Shown: positions 53,535 through 62,997, counted from the first letter of the stretch. The stretch: 64,000 nt of DNA from CAVSMC01 sp963728935 (GCA_963728935.1 CAVSMC010000001.1:4216001-4280000); one strand, 5' to 3'. Notes: generated by a model not told the origin, from the letters alone. Program-made: numbers and translations.

Positions 53535-56242
53535 TACGCCCTTTCCACTTCCACGAAAGCAGCCGACTTGCCAGCCTCGAGCACCTGCTCGGCCGTGGTC
53601 GTCGCGAACAGATGCATCATCCGCGCGACGATGCCGGTCCATCCGGTCTGATGGCTCGCGCCGAGTCCGGCGCCGTTGTCGCCGTGAAAATACTCGTAGA
53701 ACAGGACGAGATCGCGCCAATGCGGATCGTCCTGAAACTTGCGTGCGCCTCCGTACACCGGCCGTTGGCCTTTGTCGTCGCGCAGGAAGATCGATGCGAG
53801 CCGGTGCGCGATTTCCTCGGCGACCTGGTACAGCGTCATCTGCCGCCCCGAACCCGTAGGGCATTCGATCGTGAACGCGTCGCCGTAGTACACGTAATAC
53901 TGTAGCAGGGCACGAAGGATCAGCCCGTTCACCGGCATCCAGATCGGCCCGCGCCAGTTCGAATTGCCGCCGAACATTGCATTGTCGGACTCGGCCGGCA
54001 GGTACGACACGCGGTACTCCTGATCGCGCACGCGAAAGATGTACGGATGTTCGGCGTGGTAGCGCGACAGCGCCCGGATGCCATAGGGGCTCAGGAATTC
54101 GTTCTCGTCGAGCATCCTGGCGAGAACTCGCCGCAGCTTGCTTTCATTGAGAATCGCAGCGAGCCGATGGTCCGAATGGCCGACCTTGTCGGGATCGTGA
54201 ATGAACGCAGTGAGCTCTCGGCGCGGCTCGAGAAAATCGCGAAAGCGCTCGCGCAGCCGCGCATGCTCCTTCAACAACTTGCCGTCGAACACCGTGACCG
54301 CGCACAGAGGAAGCAACCCGACCATCGAGCGCACCTTGAGCCGCTGCGTCTTGCCGTCGGGCAATCGGAGCACGTCGTAGAAGAAGCCATCTTCGTCATC
54401 CCACATGCCCATGCCGTTGCCGGCGAACAGCAACCCGTTGGCTATCCAGAGGAAATGCTCGACGAACTTGACGCACATGTCGGCGTAGATGGGCCTGTGG
54501 ATCATCAATTCGGCGGCCATCTCGATCATGTTTTGACAAAACAGCGCCATCCACGCGGTACCGTCCGCCTGTTCGAGGTACCCGCCGGTTGGCAGCGGCG
54601 AGCTGCGGTCGAATACGCCGATGTTGTCCAGCCCCAGAAAGCCGCCCTCGAACGCGTTGTTGCCCGACCGGTCCTTTCGGTTCACCCACCAATTGAAGTT
54701 GAGCGACAGCTTGTGGAAGGAGCGCTCGAGCCATTCCAAATCGCCGCGTCCGCGCCGCATTTGCTCCAGCCGATAGGTGAACATCGTGGCGAAGGCGTGC
54801 ACGGGCGGGTTCACGTCGCCGAAGTTCCATTCGTAGGCCGGAATTTGCCCGCTCGGATGGACGTAGCGCTCGCCGAGCATCAAGTCGAGCTGTGCTTTTC
54901 CGAAGTCCTCGTCGACCAACGTGAGCGCGAGAACATGGAACGCGAGATCCCATGCTGCGTACCACGGATACTCCCACTTGTCCGGCATCGAAATCACATC
55001 GGCGTTGCTCATGTGATGCCAGTGCGCATTGCGCGGCGCTGCACCGCGATCGGGCGCGAACGGATGAAAGCCGTGTTCCGCGAGCCATCGATCGACGTCG
55101 TAATAGAAGAATTGCTTCGACCACAGCATTCCCGCAAGCGCCTGCCGCATGACGTTGGCGGCGTCCGCACCGAGCGAGCGCGGGATGACCGCTGCGTAGA
55201 AGTGGTCGGCTTCCGCGAGCCTCGTGGCGAACGTCTCGTCGAACGCGTGGCCGAAAGGGACTCCGGGCGCTGTCGTGGCCGCTTTGGCCAGTCGAAGTCG
55301 AATGACGGCCGCCTGCCCGGCTTTCACGTCGACTTGGTAGTGGGCCGCGCCTTTCGTTCCCCGCATTTGCGGATTGACCGCGTCGCTCCGTCCGTGAACG
55401 AGAAGATCGTCGAACGCGTCTTTAACATACGGCGCGGCATTCTCGCCGTCGAAAAGGCGTCGATTGTTGCTTTCGTTCTCGGTAAACAGGAGCGCGGGCT
55501 CGCCTTCGCAGTATAGGTTGAAGTCGCCGAGCTCCGGATGCGTCGCCGAGATGATCCGAATTGCCTCGCGACCCTCGACATGCCCCATGATCGGCTTCGC
55601 CGCATCCGATGACCACGTCCACGTGTTGCGGAACCACAGCGTCGGCAGCACGTGCAACGTCGCGACGTCCGGACCGCGGTTCGCCGCTGTGATCCGTATC
55701 AGGATATCGTCGGGTCCGGCCTTCGCGTACTCCACGAACACGTCGAAATAGCGGTCGTCGTCGAATACGCCGGTGTCGAGCAGCTCGTATTCCAGCGCGT
55801 CGCGGCCGCGCGCACCGTTGGTGATGACGAGCTCGTCGTACGGGTATGCGTTCTGCGGATACTTGTACAGATACTTCATGTAGGAATGCGTTGGCGTGCT
55901 GTCGAGGTAGAAGTAGTATTCCTTCACGTCCTCGCCATGGTTGCCTTCGCTGTTGGTCAGGCCGAACAGCCGTTCCTTGATGATCGGATCCCGGCCGTTC
56001 CACAACGCGAGCGCAAAGCAGAGCCGCTGCCGGTCGTCGGACAATCCGGCGAGGCCATCCTCGCCCCAGCGATAGGCACGCGAACGCGCCTGGTCGTGGC
56101 TGAAATACTTCCACGCGTTCCCGTCTTCGCTGTAGTCCTCGCGAACCGTTCCCCACTGGCGCTCGCTGAGGTACGGACCCCACTTCTTCCACGATGCTCT
56201 TCCTTTGCGGGCTTCCTCCAGTCGATCGTGTTCGGCGGTCAT
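53534..56242 (-). CDS. GH63 / MGH1-like glucosidase
   Basis: A 902-residue protein like the bacterial 'glucosidase' group in GH63, with an (alpha/alpha)6 toroid domain. It starts DRLEEARKGRASWKKWGPYL, SERQWGTVREDYS and GNAWKYFSHDQARSRAYRWG, then a beta-sandwich region. The catalytic toroid has WEYPWYAAWDLAFHVLALTL, GQIPAYEWNFGDVNPPVHAF, FLGLDNIGVFDRS and the closing NSNWRGPIWMPVNGLILRAL. There is no signal peptide, so it likely acts in the cytoplasm on a glucoside such as mannosylglycerate, glucosylglycerate or trehalose-type solute. The substrate is inferred only from relatives. Confidence 0.9.
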   Translation of the reverse strand: MTAEHDRLEEARKGRASWKKWGPYLSERQWGTVREDYSEDGNAWKYFSHDQARSRAYRWGEDGLAGLSDDRQRLCFALALWNGRDPIIKERLFGLTNSEGNHGEDVKEYYFYLDSTPTHSYMKYLYKYPQNAYPYDELVITNGARGRDALEYELLDTGVFDDDRYFDVFVEYAKAGPDDILIRITAANRGPDVATLHVLPTLWFRNTWTWSSDAAKPIMGHVEGREAIRIISATHPELGDFNLYCEGEPALLFTENESNNRRLFDGENAAPYVKDAFDDLLVHGRSDAVNPQMRGTKGAAHYQVDVKAGQAAVIRLRLAKAATTAPGVPFGHAFDETFATRLAEADHFYAAVIPRSLGADAANVMRQALAGMLWSKQFFYYDVDRWLAEHGFHPFAPDRGAAPRNAHWHHMSNADVISMPDKWEYPWYAAWDLAFHVLALTLVDEDFGKAQLDLMLGERYVHPSGQIPAYEWNFGDVNPPVHAFATMFTYRLEQMRRGRGDLEWLERSFHKLSLNFNWWVNRKDRSGNNAFEGGFLGLDNIGVFDRSSPLPTGGYLEQADGTAWMALFCQNMIEMAAELMIHRPIYADMCVKFVEHFLWIANGLLFAGNGMGMWDDEDGFFYDVLRLPDGKTQRLKVRSMVGLLPLCAVTVFDGKLLKEHARLRERFRDFLEPRRELTAFIHDPDKVGHSDHRLAAILNESKLRRVLARMLDENEFLSPYGIRALSRYHAEHPYIFRVRDQEYRVSYLPAESDNAMFGGNSNWRGPIWMPVNGLILRALLQYYVYYGDAFTIECPTGSGRQMTLYQVAEEIAHRLASIFLRDDKGQRPVYGGARKFQDDPHWRDLVLFYEYFHGDNGAGLGASHQTGWTGIVARMMHLFATTTAEQVLEAGKSAAFVEVERA

Positions 56243-56278
56243 TGGATTGCCTTTGTAGTGGGAAATGCACGGTACCGC

Positions 56279-59200
56279 TTACGCAAGTGCGAAATCGACG
56301 CGCATCAGGGTCGCGGACGCTGGACTCGCTCCCGGATCGCGGTCGATCTTGGGCGCGAGCAAGAACAGCCGCTCATGGGCGACGCCTTTCGCCGCGATCG
56401 CTTCCTTCGCCGCTTGCGCGCGGCTGTTCGCGAGCAGGCGCAGCGCGTCGTCGTCGACCACGGCCTTGTCGTAGAGCATCGACTCCATTTCGCCGGGTGG
56501 AATGTCCTTCAACAGACCGAGCACGTTGCGCGGCCGATCCGGCAGCGGCGCGTCGCGGTACGCTTCCTTGAGCCAGCGGTTACGCTCGTCCGCGTCGATC
56601 GTCACCTGATCGACGGACGCCGGCGCGACGCCGTCGCTCACGAGCGCTTTCATTTTCGCTCGTTTGAGCGCGTTCTCCACGGCCGCGCGGCGCAGCGCGT
56701 CGCGGTCGGCGGCGGGATCGGCATGCCCACCGATCGAAAGCTTGAGCCCCGGCCGGTCCGCGAGTGCCTTGGCGAGCGTAACGATGCGCTTCTGCGCGTC
56801 GGCGTCGATCCGCGCGCTTCCCGCCGGAAACGCCAGCGTGGACAGCTCCTCGCCACCGCCGAACGCGGCGGACAACAGCGCGAACGGTTCCGTCGCCGCC
56901 TTCGTCATCAGGTTGACGATCACGCGTACGATGAGTCCGCCGACCGAGAACTCCGGATCGTCGAGCGAGCCGCCGATCGGCAACTCGACGTCGATCACGC
57001 CGCGCGAGTCCTTGAGTAGCGCAACGGCGAGGAGCACAGGAAGCTTGGTTGCCGTCGGGCTGTCGACGTGCTCGCCGAACGTGAGCTGATCGAGCATCAG
57101 ATGGTTCTCGGCGGCGAGCTTCCTGTTCTCGACCTTGTAGTGGACCTCGAACGTCAACTTGCCCTTCTCGATGCCGTAACCGGCGTACTTGACCGAATAC
57201 GGCGTCAGCGGAGGCAGATCGACGTCGCGCGCCTTGGCGTTGATGTCGAGCGACAACTCCTTCGCGAACGGTTGAACGTGCCCAGCCACCTCGACCGGCG
57301 CCGAGCGGTCGACGCGTGCGACCACCGACACGTCACCGGCCTGCTCTGCCGACATCGCGGACACCTTGCCCGTCACGTCAGTGAGGTTCGCTGAGTAATT
57401 GGGCTTGACGAAGAAATCCGAGAAGTTCACGTTGCCGCGTTCGAGGTCGACGTTGCCAATCGAGAGCGGCAGCGCCTGGCGCTCGCCAGCAGGCTGCGTG
57501 GACGGCGGCGGCTTCTCGTCCGACGCGGGCTCTGGACTTTCACCCGGTGTAAGCAGCCGCGTGAGGTTCAGCGTTCCGTCCCGGTAGACGATCACGCGCG
57601 CGTAGAAATCGTCGACGCCGATGCGGCCCACGCTCGCGCGGAATGGATTGGTCGCGATGTCGATGCCCTCGAGCGCCAGCGACTTCCAGCGGGCAAGATC
57701 GCTCGTCGTCGGCTTGTCGAGCGCCGCGAAATCGGCGATGGACACATCGCCCTTCCACGACGCCTGCACCGCATCGGCGTTCGAGGCGTCTACCGATACC
57801 CGTCCCTTCGCCGCGACGGTGCCGTCGGTGAGCACGACGTTGACGCGCGGCTCGATGTACGGCTTGAGCGACGTCAATGAAAGACCGGACGCATCGATCT
57901 CCCCGTTGACACGGTACAGCTCGCGATTGACCTGACCGGCGAACGAAACGCGCCCTCGCTCACCGACCCGGCTTCGCAGCGCGACGTTCGATCGCGTACC
58001 CGGCGCATTCGTTACCTCCGTTGCCGTCACGGCGAGCTCGCGCACGGCAAGCTTCACCGGCGGCTGCGGCACACGGTCCTCGAAATCGATCGCGACTCGA
58101 TCGAGCACGAGCTTCCTCGCGAGCACGGTCCACGGCGCTTCGGCGGCACCCGCGTCCGCGTTCGATTTCGCTCGCACAAGCCTCGCCATCTGCAGCGATC
58201 CGTCGGCCTCGCGAACGAGTCGCAACGCCGCGCGCTGACCCTGGACGGCGTCGATCGTGACCTTGCGACCGGACACATCGACGTCGATGCCGCTGGCGGC
58301 GAGCTTCGGAACCTGCCAGAGCGGTTCGCGGTTGCCTGGAAGCGCAATGCGCAATTCGGAGATCGTCGCTTCTCCGTCGCTCAATCGCAGTTCGCCTGCG
58401 GCGTCGAGCGCGAACGCGCACGCGAGGTCGAGCGAGCCTTTCTGGACATCGACCGCAAGCGCCGATTTGTAATACGGGAACAGCAGCCCAAGCGAGAACT
58501 TCGACAGCGTGAAGCGCCCCGTCGCCGCGGGCGCCATAGGTTCGACGTCGGCCTCGCCGGAAAACGACGCGATCCGATCGGACGACACGAATGCGAGCTT
58601 CACGTGCGCTTGCTGGCCCGCCCTGGTCGTGACGTTCGACGCGACGAGCGAGACATCGGTCAGCGTGGATTGGAACCCAGCCGTTTCGTCGGCGAGCGTC
58701 GCCGTGCCGCCATTGATCGCTAAGTTGCCGATCGATAGCTGCGGTGCGTGTTCGACCGGCGATGCGTCCGATCGCGTCGTTCGCGAGGCGGCGGCCGGCC
58801 GATCGACGAGCGGTCGCGACCACTCCATCGTTTCGTCGGCCAGACGCTTCACCTCGACGACGGGCGCTTCGATCGCGACCGTGGCGATCGATGCATCTCC
58901 CGAGATCAAGTCGACGCGGTCGATCGCAACGGCAACGTTCTTCGCCGACGCGAGCGCAGAGCCGTCGCGCCGCTTGATCGCGAGCCCGTCGATGCGGGCC
59001 TCGCCGCGCAACTCCAGCCGCCGCTCGCCGGGTTTGCCGTCGACAAACGCGATCTTCAGGCGCGTGGTGAGCGCGCCGCCGGCCAGGTCGACCCGCGGCT
59101 TCACCGGCAGGTACGCGACGTACTCGGGGAGCTGCAACGCGTCCAGATCGATGTCGATCGTCGATTCGTGCCGCTCGTCGAACGGGGTTGTAGCGCCGGC

Positions 59201-59854
59201 AAGCGCGAAGTGCGACCCGTTCAAGGTGCCGGTGAGACGCGGCGTCACGCGAATGGCGGTCTCGTACGGCAGCGACGAAAGAAAGGGAACACCGACATCC
59301 AGCGCGTCGAGAATGTGCTTTCGGTTTGTGACGCCATCGTCGAACGCCAGCGTGCCGTCGACGATCTCGACGTTGTTGAGCGAAAAGCGGGGCGGCGGCC
59401 CGCTCGACGGCGCGAGCGCCTGATCGATCAGGTCCTGGATGTTGAAGCGGCCGTCGTGGTCGCGCGCGAGCGAAACGTGCGGTCGCACGACCTTGAGCGC
59501 CTCGAATACAGGGGCTCGATGCCAGATCGAGGCGACGGAAACGTCCGCCACGAGCTGCTCGAGCGTGAACAGCGCGCCGCGGCCGTCGCGATCGGCGATA
59601 CCGATGTTGCCGACGGTCAGACGCAACGCGAACGGATTGAAGCTGGCCGATTCGATCGTGGTGCGACGGCCGAGCGCATCGGTGAGTCGCGATTCGAGCT
59701 GCGAGCGCGCGATCGGCGGCACCGCGAGCCACGCGACGATCGTGATCAGCACGATCGCGATTGCGACGTAAGCGAGCCGCTCGAGCCAGCGGCGCAGCCG
59801 CGGCGAGGCCGAGTCGAATCGGCTGAGCATCGTCCGTGCGGGCGCGGTCGGCAT
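56279..59854 (-). CDS. AsmA-like DUF748 protein with C-terminal OmpA-type domain
   Basis: A ~1191-residue envelope protein. An N-terminal membrane anchor (LAYVAIAIVLITIVAWLAV) is followed by AsmA-like repeats (FNPFALRLTVGNIGIADRDG; FSLNNVEIVDGTLAFDDG) and a DUF748 region with LPLSIGNVDLERGNVNFSDF and LTPYSVKYAGYGIEKGKL. The C-terminus has an OmpA-like peptidoglycan-binding pattern (RIVTLAKALADRPGLKLSIG, GHADPAADRDALR). Related TamB/AsmA proteins form bridges for lipid transport between membranes; that role is inferred here. Several starts are possible (59899 GTG, 59887, 59854, 59830); 59854 is a compromise. It overlaps or abuts the end of the upstream chimeric gene. Confidence 0.85.
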   Translation of the reverse strand: MPTAPARTMLSRFDSASPRLRRWLERLAYVAIAIVLITIVAWLAVPPIARSQLESRLTDALGRRTTIESASFNPFALRLTVGNIGIADRDGRGALFTLEQLVADVSVASIWHRAPVFEALKVVRPHVSLARDHDGRFNIQDLIDQALAPSSGPPPRFSLNNVEIVDGTLAFDDGVTNRKHILDALDVGVPFLSSLPYETAIRVTPRLTGTLNGSHFALAGATTPFDERHESTIDIDLDALQLPEYVAYLPVKPRVDLAGGALTTRLKIAFVDGKPGERRLELRGEARIDGLAIKRRDGSALASAKNVAVAIDRVDLISGDASIATVAIEAPVVEVKRLADETMEWSRPLVDRPAAASRTTRSDASPVEHAPQLSIGNLAINGGTATLADETAGFQSTLTDVSLVASNVTTRAGQQAHVKLAFVSSDRIASFSGEADVEPMAPAATGRFTLSKFSLGLLFPYYKSALAVDVQKGSLDLACAFALDAAGELRLSDGEATISELRIALPGNREPLWQVPKLAASGIDVDVSGRKVTIDAVQGQRAALRLVREADGSLQMARLVRAKSNADAGAAEAPWTVLARKLVLDRVAIDFEDRVPQPPVKLAVRELAVTATEVTNAPGTRSNVALRSRVGERGRVSFAGQVNRELYRVNGEIDASGLSLTSLKPYIEPRVNVVLTDGTVAAKGRVSVDASNADAVQASWKGDVSIADFAALDKPTTSDLARWKSLALEGIDIATNPFRASVGRIGVDDFYARVIVYRDGTLNLTRLLTPGESPEPASDEKPPPSTQPAGERQALPLSIGNVDLERGNVNFSDFFVKPNYSANLTDVTGKVSAMSAEQAGDVSVVARVDRSAPVEVAGHVQPFAKELSLDINAKARDVDLPPLTPYSVKYAGYGIEKGKLTFEVHYKVENRKLAAENHLMLDQLTFGEHVDSPTATKLPVLLAVALLKDSRGVIDVELPIGGSLDDPEFSVGGLIVRVIVNLMTKAATEPFALLSAAFGGGEELSTLAFPAGSARIDADAQKRIVTLAKALADRPGLKLSIGGHADPAADRDALRRAAVENALKRAKMKALVSDGVAPASVDQVTIDADERNRWLKEAYRDAPLPDRPRNVLGLLKDIPPGEMESMLYDKAVVDDDALRLLANSRAQAAKEAIAAKGVAHERLFLLAPKIDRDPGASPASATLMRVDFALA

Positions 59855-59868
59855 CGTTGCAGCACCGT

Positions 59869-60612
59869 CTATTGCGCGCGACTCCATACGCGTTGCCACA
59901 GGTCGAGCCGCGACTTGAGCGGATCGGTACCGACAATCACGCCCGAGTTGGTGAAATGAAGGAGCCGGTCGATCGCAGGATCGTGTCGTGGCCAGTTCGG
60001 CCGGTCACCGCCGGTTGGGTCACCGCCGTTCGGGTCGCCGCTCTTCGCGAACTGCACCCAGTATCCGCTCGCGATCTCGCCCATCGCCTTGTCGGTCGAT
60101 GTCATCTGTTCGCGGACCATCGCCGCGGGGATGTTGAACGTAAACGGAATCTCGAATCCGTGCAGCGTGCCCATGTTCTGGCCGCGGTGCGCTTCGGACA
60201 CATAGGCGAAACGATAGAGCCAGACAGGCTGGCCCGCGCGCGCGAATTCGTTCGCGAAATGACGCGCCGGCTCGACAAGCGTCCGATCGGCGAAGACCTG
60301 CTGCTTGAGCTCGTCGAGCGACTGGTCACCCCGCGGATCGTACAGTCCGCGTGCGATGGCGGCGTCCGGCCCGAACAGCGAAAACAGTTCGTCCTTGCTG
60401 CGCGCGGTTCCGCCGTAGCCGACGGCCGGCTCCGTGATGATGATCGGAACGGGCAGCACGCCCTCGTGATCGAGCACGTATTCCGACGCGTCGAAGCTGC
60501 CGTCCTCAGGGTCGGTGAAGCGCTCGCGCCAATCGGCGCCGAACGCCGCCGAAGTCGCGATGACGAGCATGGCAAGCAACAACCACCTGCGGTCTGCCCG
60601 GCGTTCGATCAT
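59869..60612 (-). CDS. Chimeric ORF: BamA-like N-terminus joined to carboxylesterase C-terminus
   Basis: An open 247-residue frame built from two unrelated genes. Residues 1-~68 have a signal peptide (RRWLLLAMLVIATSAAFGA) and WRERFTDPEDGSFDASEY, then VPIIITEPAVGYGG. That is the usual beginning of a BamA/TamA-type surface antigen barrel. From ~70 onwards it reads DELFSLFGPDAAIARGLYDP, PVWLYRFAYVSEAHRGQNM, GTLHGFEIPFTFN and YWVQFAKSGDPNGGD, the last third of a type-B carboxylesterase. The catalytic His is kept, but the nucleophile elbow and most of the fold are missing. The junction is near 60410. It cannot be an active esterase or barrel. The ATG overlaps the aqpZ stop. It is a deletion product or an assembly error. 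Confidence 0.75.
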   Translation of the reverse strand: MIERRADRRWLLLAMLVIATSAAFGADWRERFTDPEDGSFDASEYVLDHEGVLPVPIIITEPAVGYGGTARSKDELFSLFGPDAAIARGLYDPRGDQSLDELKQQVFADRTLVEPARHFANEFARAGQPVWLYRFAYVSEAHRGQNMGTLHGFEIPFTFNIPAAMVREQMTSTDKAMGEIASGYWVQFAKSGDPNGGDPTGGDRPNWPRHDPAIDRLLHFTNSGVIVGTDPLKSRLDLWQRVWSRAQ

Positions 60613-61325
60613 CAGCGGCCCTTGATTTGCGGCTCCTCGCGGTATTCGAGCACGCCCTTGTACAGCCACCCCCCCGCAAGCGCGCCGACGATCGGCGCGA
60701 CCCAGAATACCCAGAGTTGCGCGAGCGCCCAACCGCCGACGAATATGGCGGGTCCCGTGCTGCGCGCGGGATTGACCGACGTGTTGGTGACCGGAATGGA
60801 GATCAGATGGATGAGTGTGAGCGCGAGGCCGATCACGATGCCGGCGAATCCAACCGGCGCGCGCGTATGCGTCGCACCGAGGATCACGATCACGAACATG
60901 AACGTCATGACGATCTCGGTCACGATCGCGGCGCTCAGCGAATAGCCTCCCGGGGAATGCTCGCCATACCCGTTCGACGCGAAACCGGCGGAAACGTCGA
61001 AACCCGACTTGCCGCTTGCGATCACGTACAGAATGCCGGCGGCGACCACCGCGCCCACGACCTGCGCGACGATGTAGGCAGGCAGGTCGCGAGCGGGAAA
61101 TCGCCCTCCCGCCCACAATCCGATCGAGACGGCGGGATTGAAATGCCCGCCGGACACAGGGCCCAGCGCGTACGCGCCGGTGAGCACGGTAAGCCCGAAC
61201 GCGAGCGATACGCCGACGAATCCGATTCCGAGATTGGGAAACGCCGCCGCGAGCACCGCGCTGCCGCAACCTCCAAGCACGAGCCAGAACGTTCCGAGAA
61301 ACTCACAGACCAGTTTTGGGTACAT
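60612..61325 (-). CDS. aqpZ: Aquaporin Z
   Basis: A 237-residue water channel with six membrane segments and both NPA loops, SGGHFNPAVSIGLWAGGRFP (first) and TNTSVNPARSTGPAIFVGGW (second). The narrow-pore pattern, with a following Arg in NPAR, fits water-specific aquaporins rather than glycerol facilitators. The start MYPKLVCEFLGTFWLVLGGC is family-typical and has AGAGGAAAG upstream. It looks intact although truncated genes lie on both sides. Confidence 0.95.
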   Translation of the reverse strand: MYPKLVCEFLGTFWLVLGGCGSAVLAAAFPNLGIGFVGVSLAFGLTVLTGAYALGPVSGGHFNPAVSIGLWAGGRFPARDLPAYIVAQVVGAVVAAGILYVIASGKSGFDVSAGFASNGYGEHSPGGYSLSAAIVTEIVMTFMFVIVILGATHTRAPVGFAGIVIGLALTLIHLISIPVTNTSVNPARSTGPAIFVGGWALAQLWVFWVAPIVGALAGGWLYKGVLEYREEPQIKGR

Positions 61326-61356
61326 GGCTTTCCTCTCGGCGATGGTCGATCTGCCG

Positions 61357-61515
61357 TCAACGCCGCTGCGCACAGCGCGCGCGTGCGGCAGCAGGGTCGG
61401 CGCAGCGACTTACTGCGCCGTGCCGCTCATCATGTGCTTGCTTGAGGAGCCCTCCGGCGATGTTTCCGCCAACTGCGCCGCTTATCAGTTCGATGATCAA
61501 TGGCATCAGCCTCAT
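61357..61515 (-). pseudogene. Truncated small membrane protein
   Basis: A 52-residue frame starting at 61515 behind AAGGAGAG. It begins MRLMPLIIELISGAVGGNIA GGLLKQ, then turns into Arg/Ala-rich sequence with no protein character. Small proteins with this start normally continue with a Gly-rich second helix ('LGTLGNSIAGIIGG'). Here that part is gone in all three frames, so the gene is truncated after about 26 residues, just before the aqpZ control region. Confidence 0.5.
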
Positions 61516-61721
61516 GATCTCTCCTTGCTCATGAATGCAGAGATGTCCCACGGATCGACCTGAGGCTGATAGATCGTGAGCGTCACGTCGCCCGAATTCA
61601 CCGTGATCGTCCGGGCCGATTCGCTGCCGCTCTGTTCACTCGAAGGCGGTGCCGCAACCGGCGCGGTCTGTCGCGCGAAGACCGGCACCGACGCAGCGAT
61701 CGCGAGCAGGAAGCGCTGCAG
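61512..61721 (-). pseudogene. Remnant of a secreted IYQPQ-motif (carbohydrate-binding V/XII-type) protein
   Basis: A frame of ~69 residues in which a signal peptide (RFLLAIAASVPVFARQTAP) is followed by ARTITVNSGDVTLTIYQPQV and DPWDISAFMSKERS. The 'TIYQPQVDPWD' strand is typical of large secreted proteins annotated carbohydrate-binding family V/XII. Only a CTG codon directly after an in-frame TAG is available as a start, so the initiation codon appears lost. The frame ends overlapping the next small gene (ATGA). The remaining several hundred residues are absent. Confidence 0.45.
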
Positions 61722-61778
61722 CTATGCTGCGCGTCATTGCCCGAATCGAACGCTGCGCCAGCAACGGCTCTGCGAAGC

Positions 61779-62345
61779 TCACACCTTCTTGTAGGTGAAC
61801 TTCTGTCCACCGACGCTCGCTTCGTACATCAGCCCGCCCTTGACGATGGTGAAAGTCGCCATTCCCTTGTAGTACTTGCCCGCGGTGGCCGCGTCCTTCT
61901 TGCCTCCGCTCGCGCCAGCCGACCCACCGGTCGTGCTCGCCTTCGCGCCTGCTGCAGCCGTTATCGCCACCGCCTGGGCGTCCGCGCCGAATTCGAAGTT
62001 GCCTTTCGCGAACTCGTTGAACGCGCGCTCGTCCTCGAATAAGATGATTTCGCTGAAGCCTTCTCCGCCGAGCTGGAAGCCGATGGTCACTTGCGCCATC
62101 GACGTATCGCCGACGTGCTTCCCTTTGACGTAAACGCGGCCCTTGCCGAATGCGCCGCCCACACCGATCCCCCCTTTGCCGATCGTCGGGAAGACCGCGT
62201 AGCCGTAGGCGGTCTTCAAGAGCGCGCCGCTTTCTCCGGCGTTCCTGAAGAGGTTGATCGTGTCGGTGTACTCATCGGCCCAGACTTGTGAGGCCGGCAA
62301 AGCCAATAGCAGCAACCCGAGGATCGATATCAGTCGCTTGAGCAT
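61779..62345 (-). CDS. SYLF/YSC84-type lipid-binding protein
   Basis: A 188-residue exported protein. The signal peptide is LKRLISILGLLLLALPASQV plus WA. The SYLF domain reads LLKTAYGYAVFPTIGKGGIG, VGGAFGKGRVYVKGK, MAQVTIGFQLGGEGFSEIIL and FEDERAFNEFAKGNFEFGAD, and ends MYEASVGGQKFTYKKV. Such proteins bind phosphoinositide-like lipids in eukaryotes; the bacterial role in the envelope is unknown. The ATG is preceded by AGGAGATGG. It is intact. Confidence 0.93.
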   Translation of the reverse strand: MLKRLISILGLLLLALPASQVWADEYTDTINLFRNAGESGALLKTAYGYAVFPTIGKGGIGVGGAFGKGRVYVKGKHVGDTSMAQVTIGFQLGGEGFSEIILFEDERAFNEFAKGNFEFGADAQAVAITAAAGAKASTTGGSAGASGGKKDAATAGKYYKGMATFTIVKGGLMYEASVGGQKFTYKKV

Positions 62346-62520
62346 TTTGCCATCTCCTTGGTTTGGTTGAGGTGAGAGCCGCGCATTCGCGGCGAATGGG
62401 CGCAGACGTGGGGCGCCACCACTTCACGATACTCCAGCTCCTGCCCGGGTTATAGGCCGACATCTCGAATGCCTCGCCGCTGCCGGCGCATGTGGCGATG
62501 ACCGGGCACGGTTGCGCTCT

Positions 62521-62695
62521 ATGCGATCGATGTTCCAGCGTCTTGAGTCATGGGATGGACTGTTCGACAGCGAAGCTTCGCCGCACGCGTGGTATTAGCC
62601 GCAGCAGCGGAAGAGACGATCGACGTCCAGTACCACATCTGGCACGGCGACCAAACGGGCTATCTGTTGTTCGAGGAACCCTGGCGCGGGCGCGC
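62521..62695 (+). pseudogene. Phospholipase D / cardiolipin-synthase-like remnant
   Basis: The first frame from the ATG at 62521 gives LESWDGLFDSEAS. The continuation is one frame over: FAARVVLAAAAEETIDVQYH, IWHGDQTGYLLFEEPWR. This is the start of a PLD-type protein ('DSFAARxxLAxxAExxLDxQYYIWxxDxTG'). A frameshift near 62580 and a break near 62695 remove both HKD catalytic motifs. Confidence 0.55.
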
Positions 62696-62700
62696 ACACG

Positions 62701-62967
62701 ATGGTGCTCGCGCCCCTGCGTCCAAACGCACGCTGTTCGCTGCAGGTGTTCTATCCGAGCGGGCGGCACAGCACGGCGAAGGGGTTGGGACCCGCGACCG
62801 CCGACGCAAAGGGATGCGTGCGCTGGACGTGGCTGATCGGCACCAGCACCACGCGCCACAACGCCGACACCGGTCATGAGCACGGCGATCCGGTGCGCGC
62901 CGTGCTGACCCTCGACGGCGGAACGAGAACGCTCGAACGCATTCTCGAAGGCAACCCGAAGGATTGA
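62701..62967 (+). pseudogene. C-terminal remnant of an Ig-like secreted domain
   Basis: The frame 62701-62967 contains NARCSLQVFYPSGRHSTAKG, LGPATADAKGCVRWTWLIGT, STT and HGDPVRAVLTLDGG. The pattern 'SxYSGxxxAxGLxxxxADxxGxVxWTWxVGxxTTxG' belongs to the last Ig-like domain of bacterial secreted proteins. It follows the PLD remnant directly, so two unrelated gene pieces are joined as at 60410. Confidence 0.45.
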
Positions 62968-62997
62968 AGCGGGACGGCGCGCGGCGCCATCCCGCTT
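62967..62997. terminator. Strong hairpin between convergent genes
   Basis: AAGCGGGA (62967-62974) pairs perfectly with TCCCGCTT (62990-62997), and inner GGCGC/GCGCC bases extend the stem. It lies exactly between the stop codons of the Ig-like remnant and the following minus-strand gene, so it probably terminates transcription from both sides. T-richness is modest. Confidence 0.55.
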
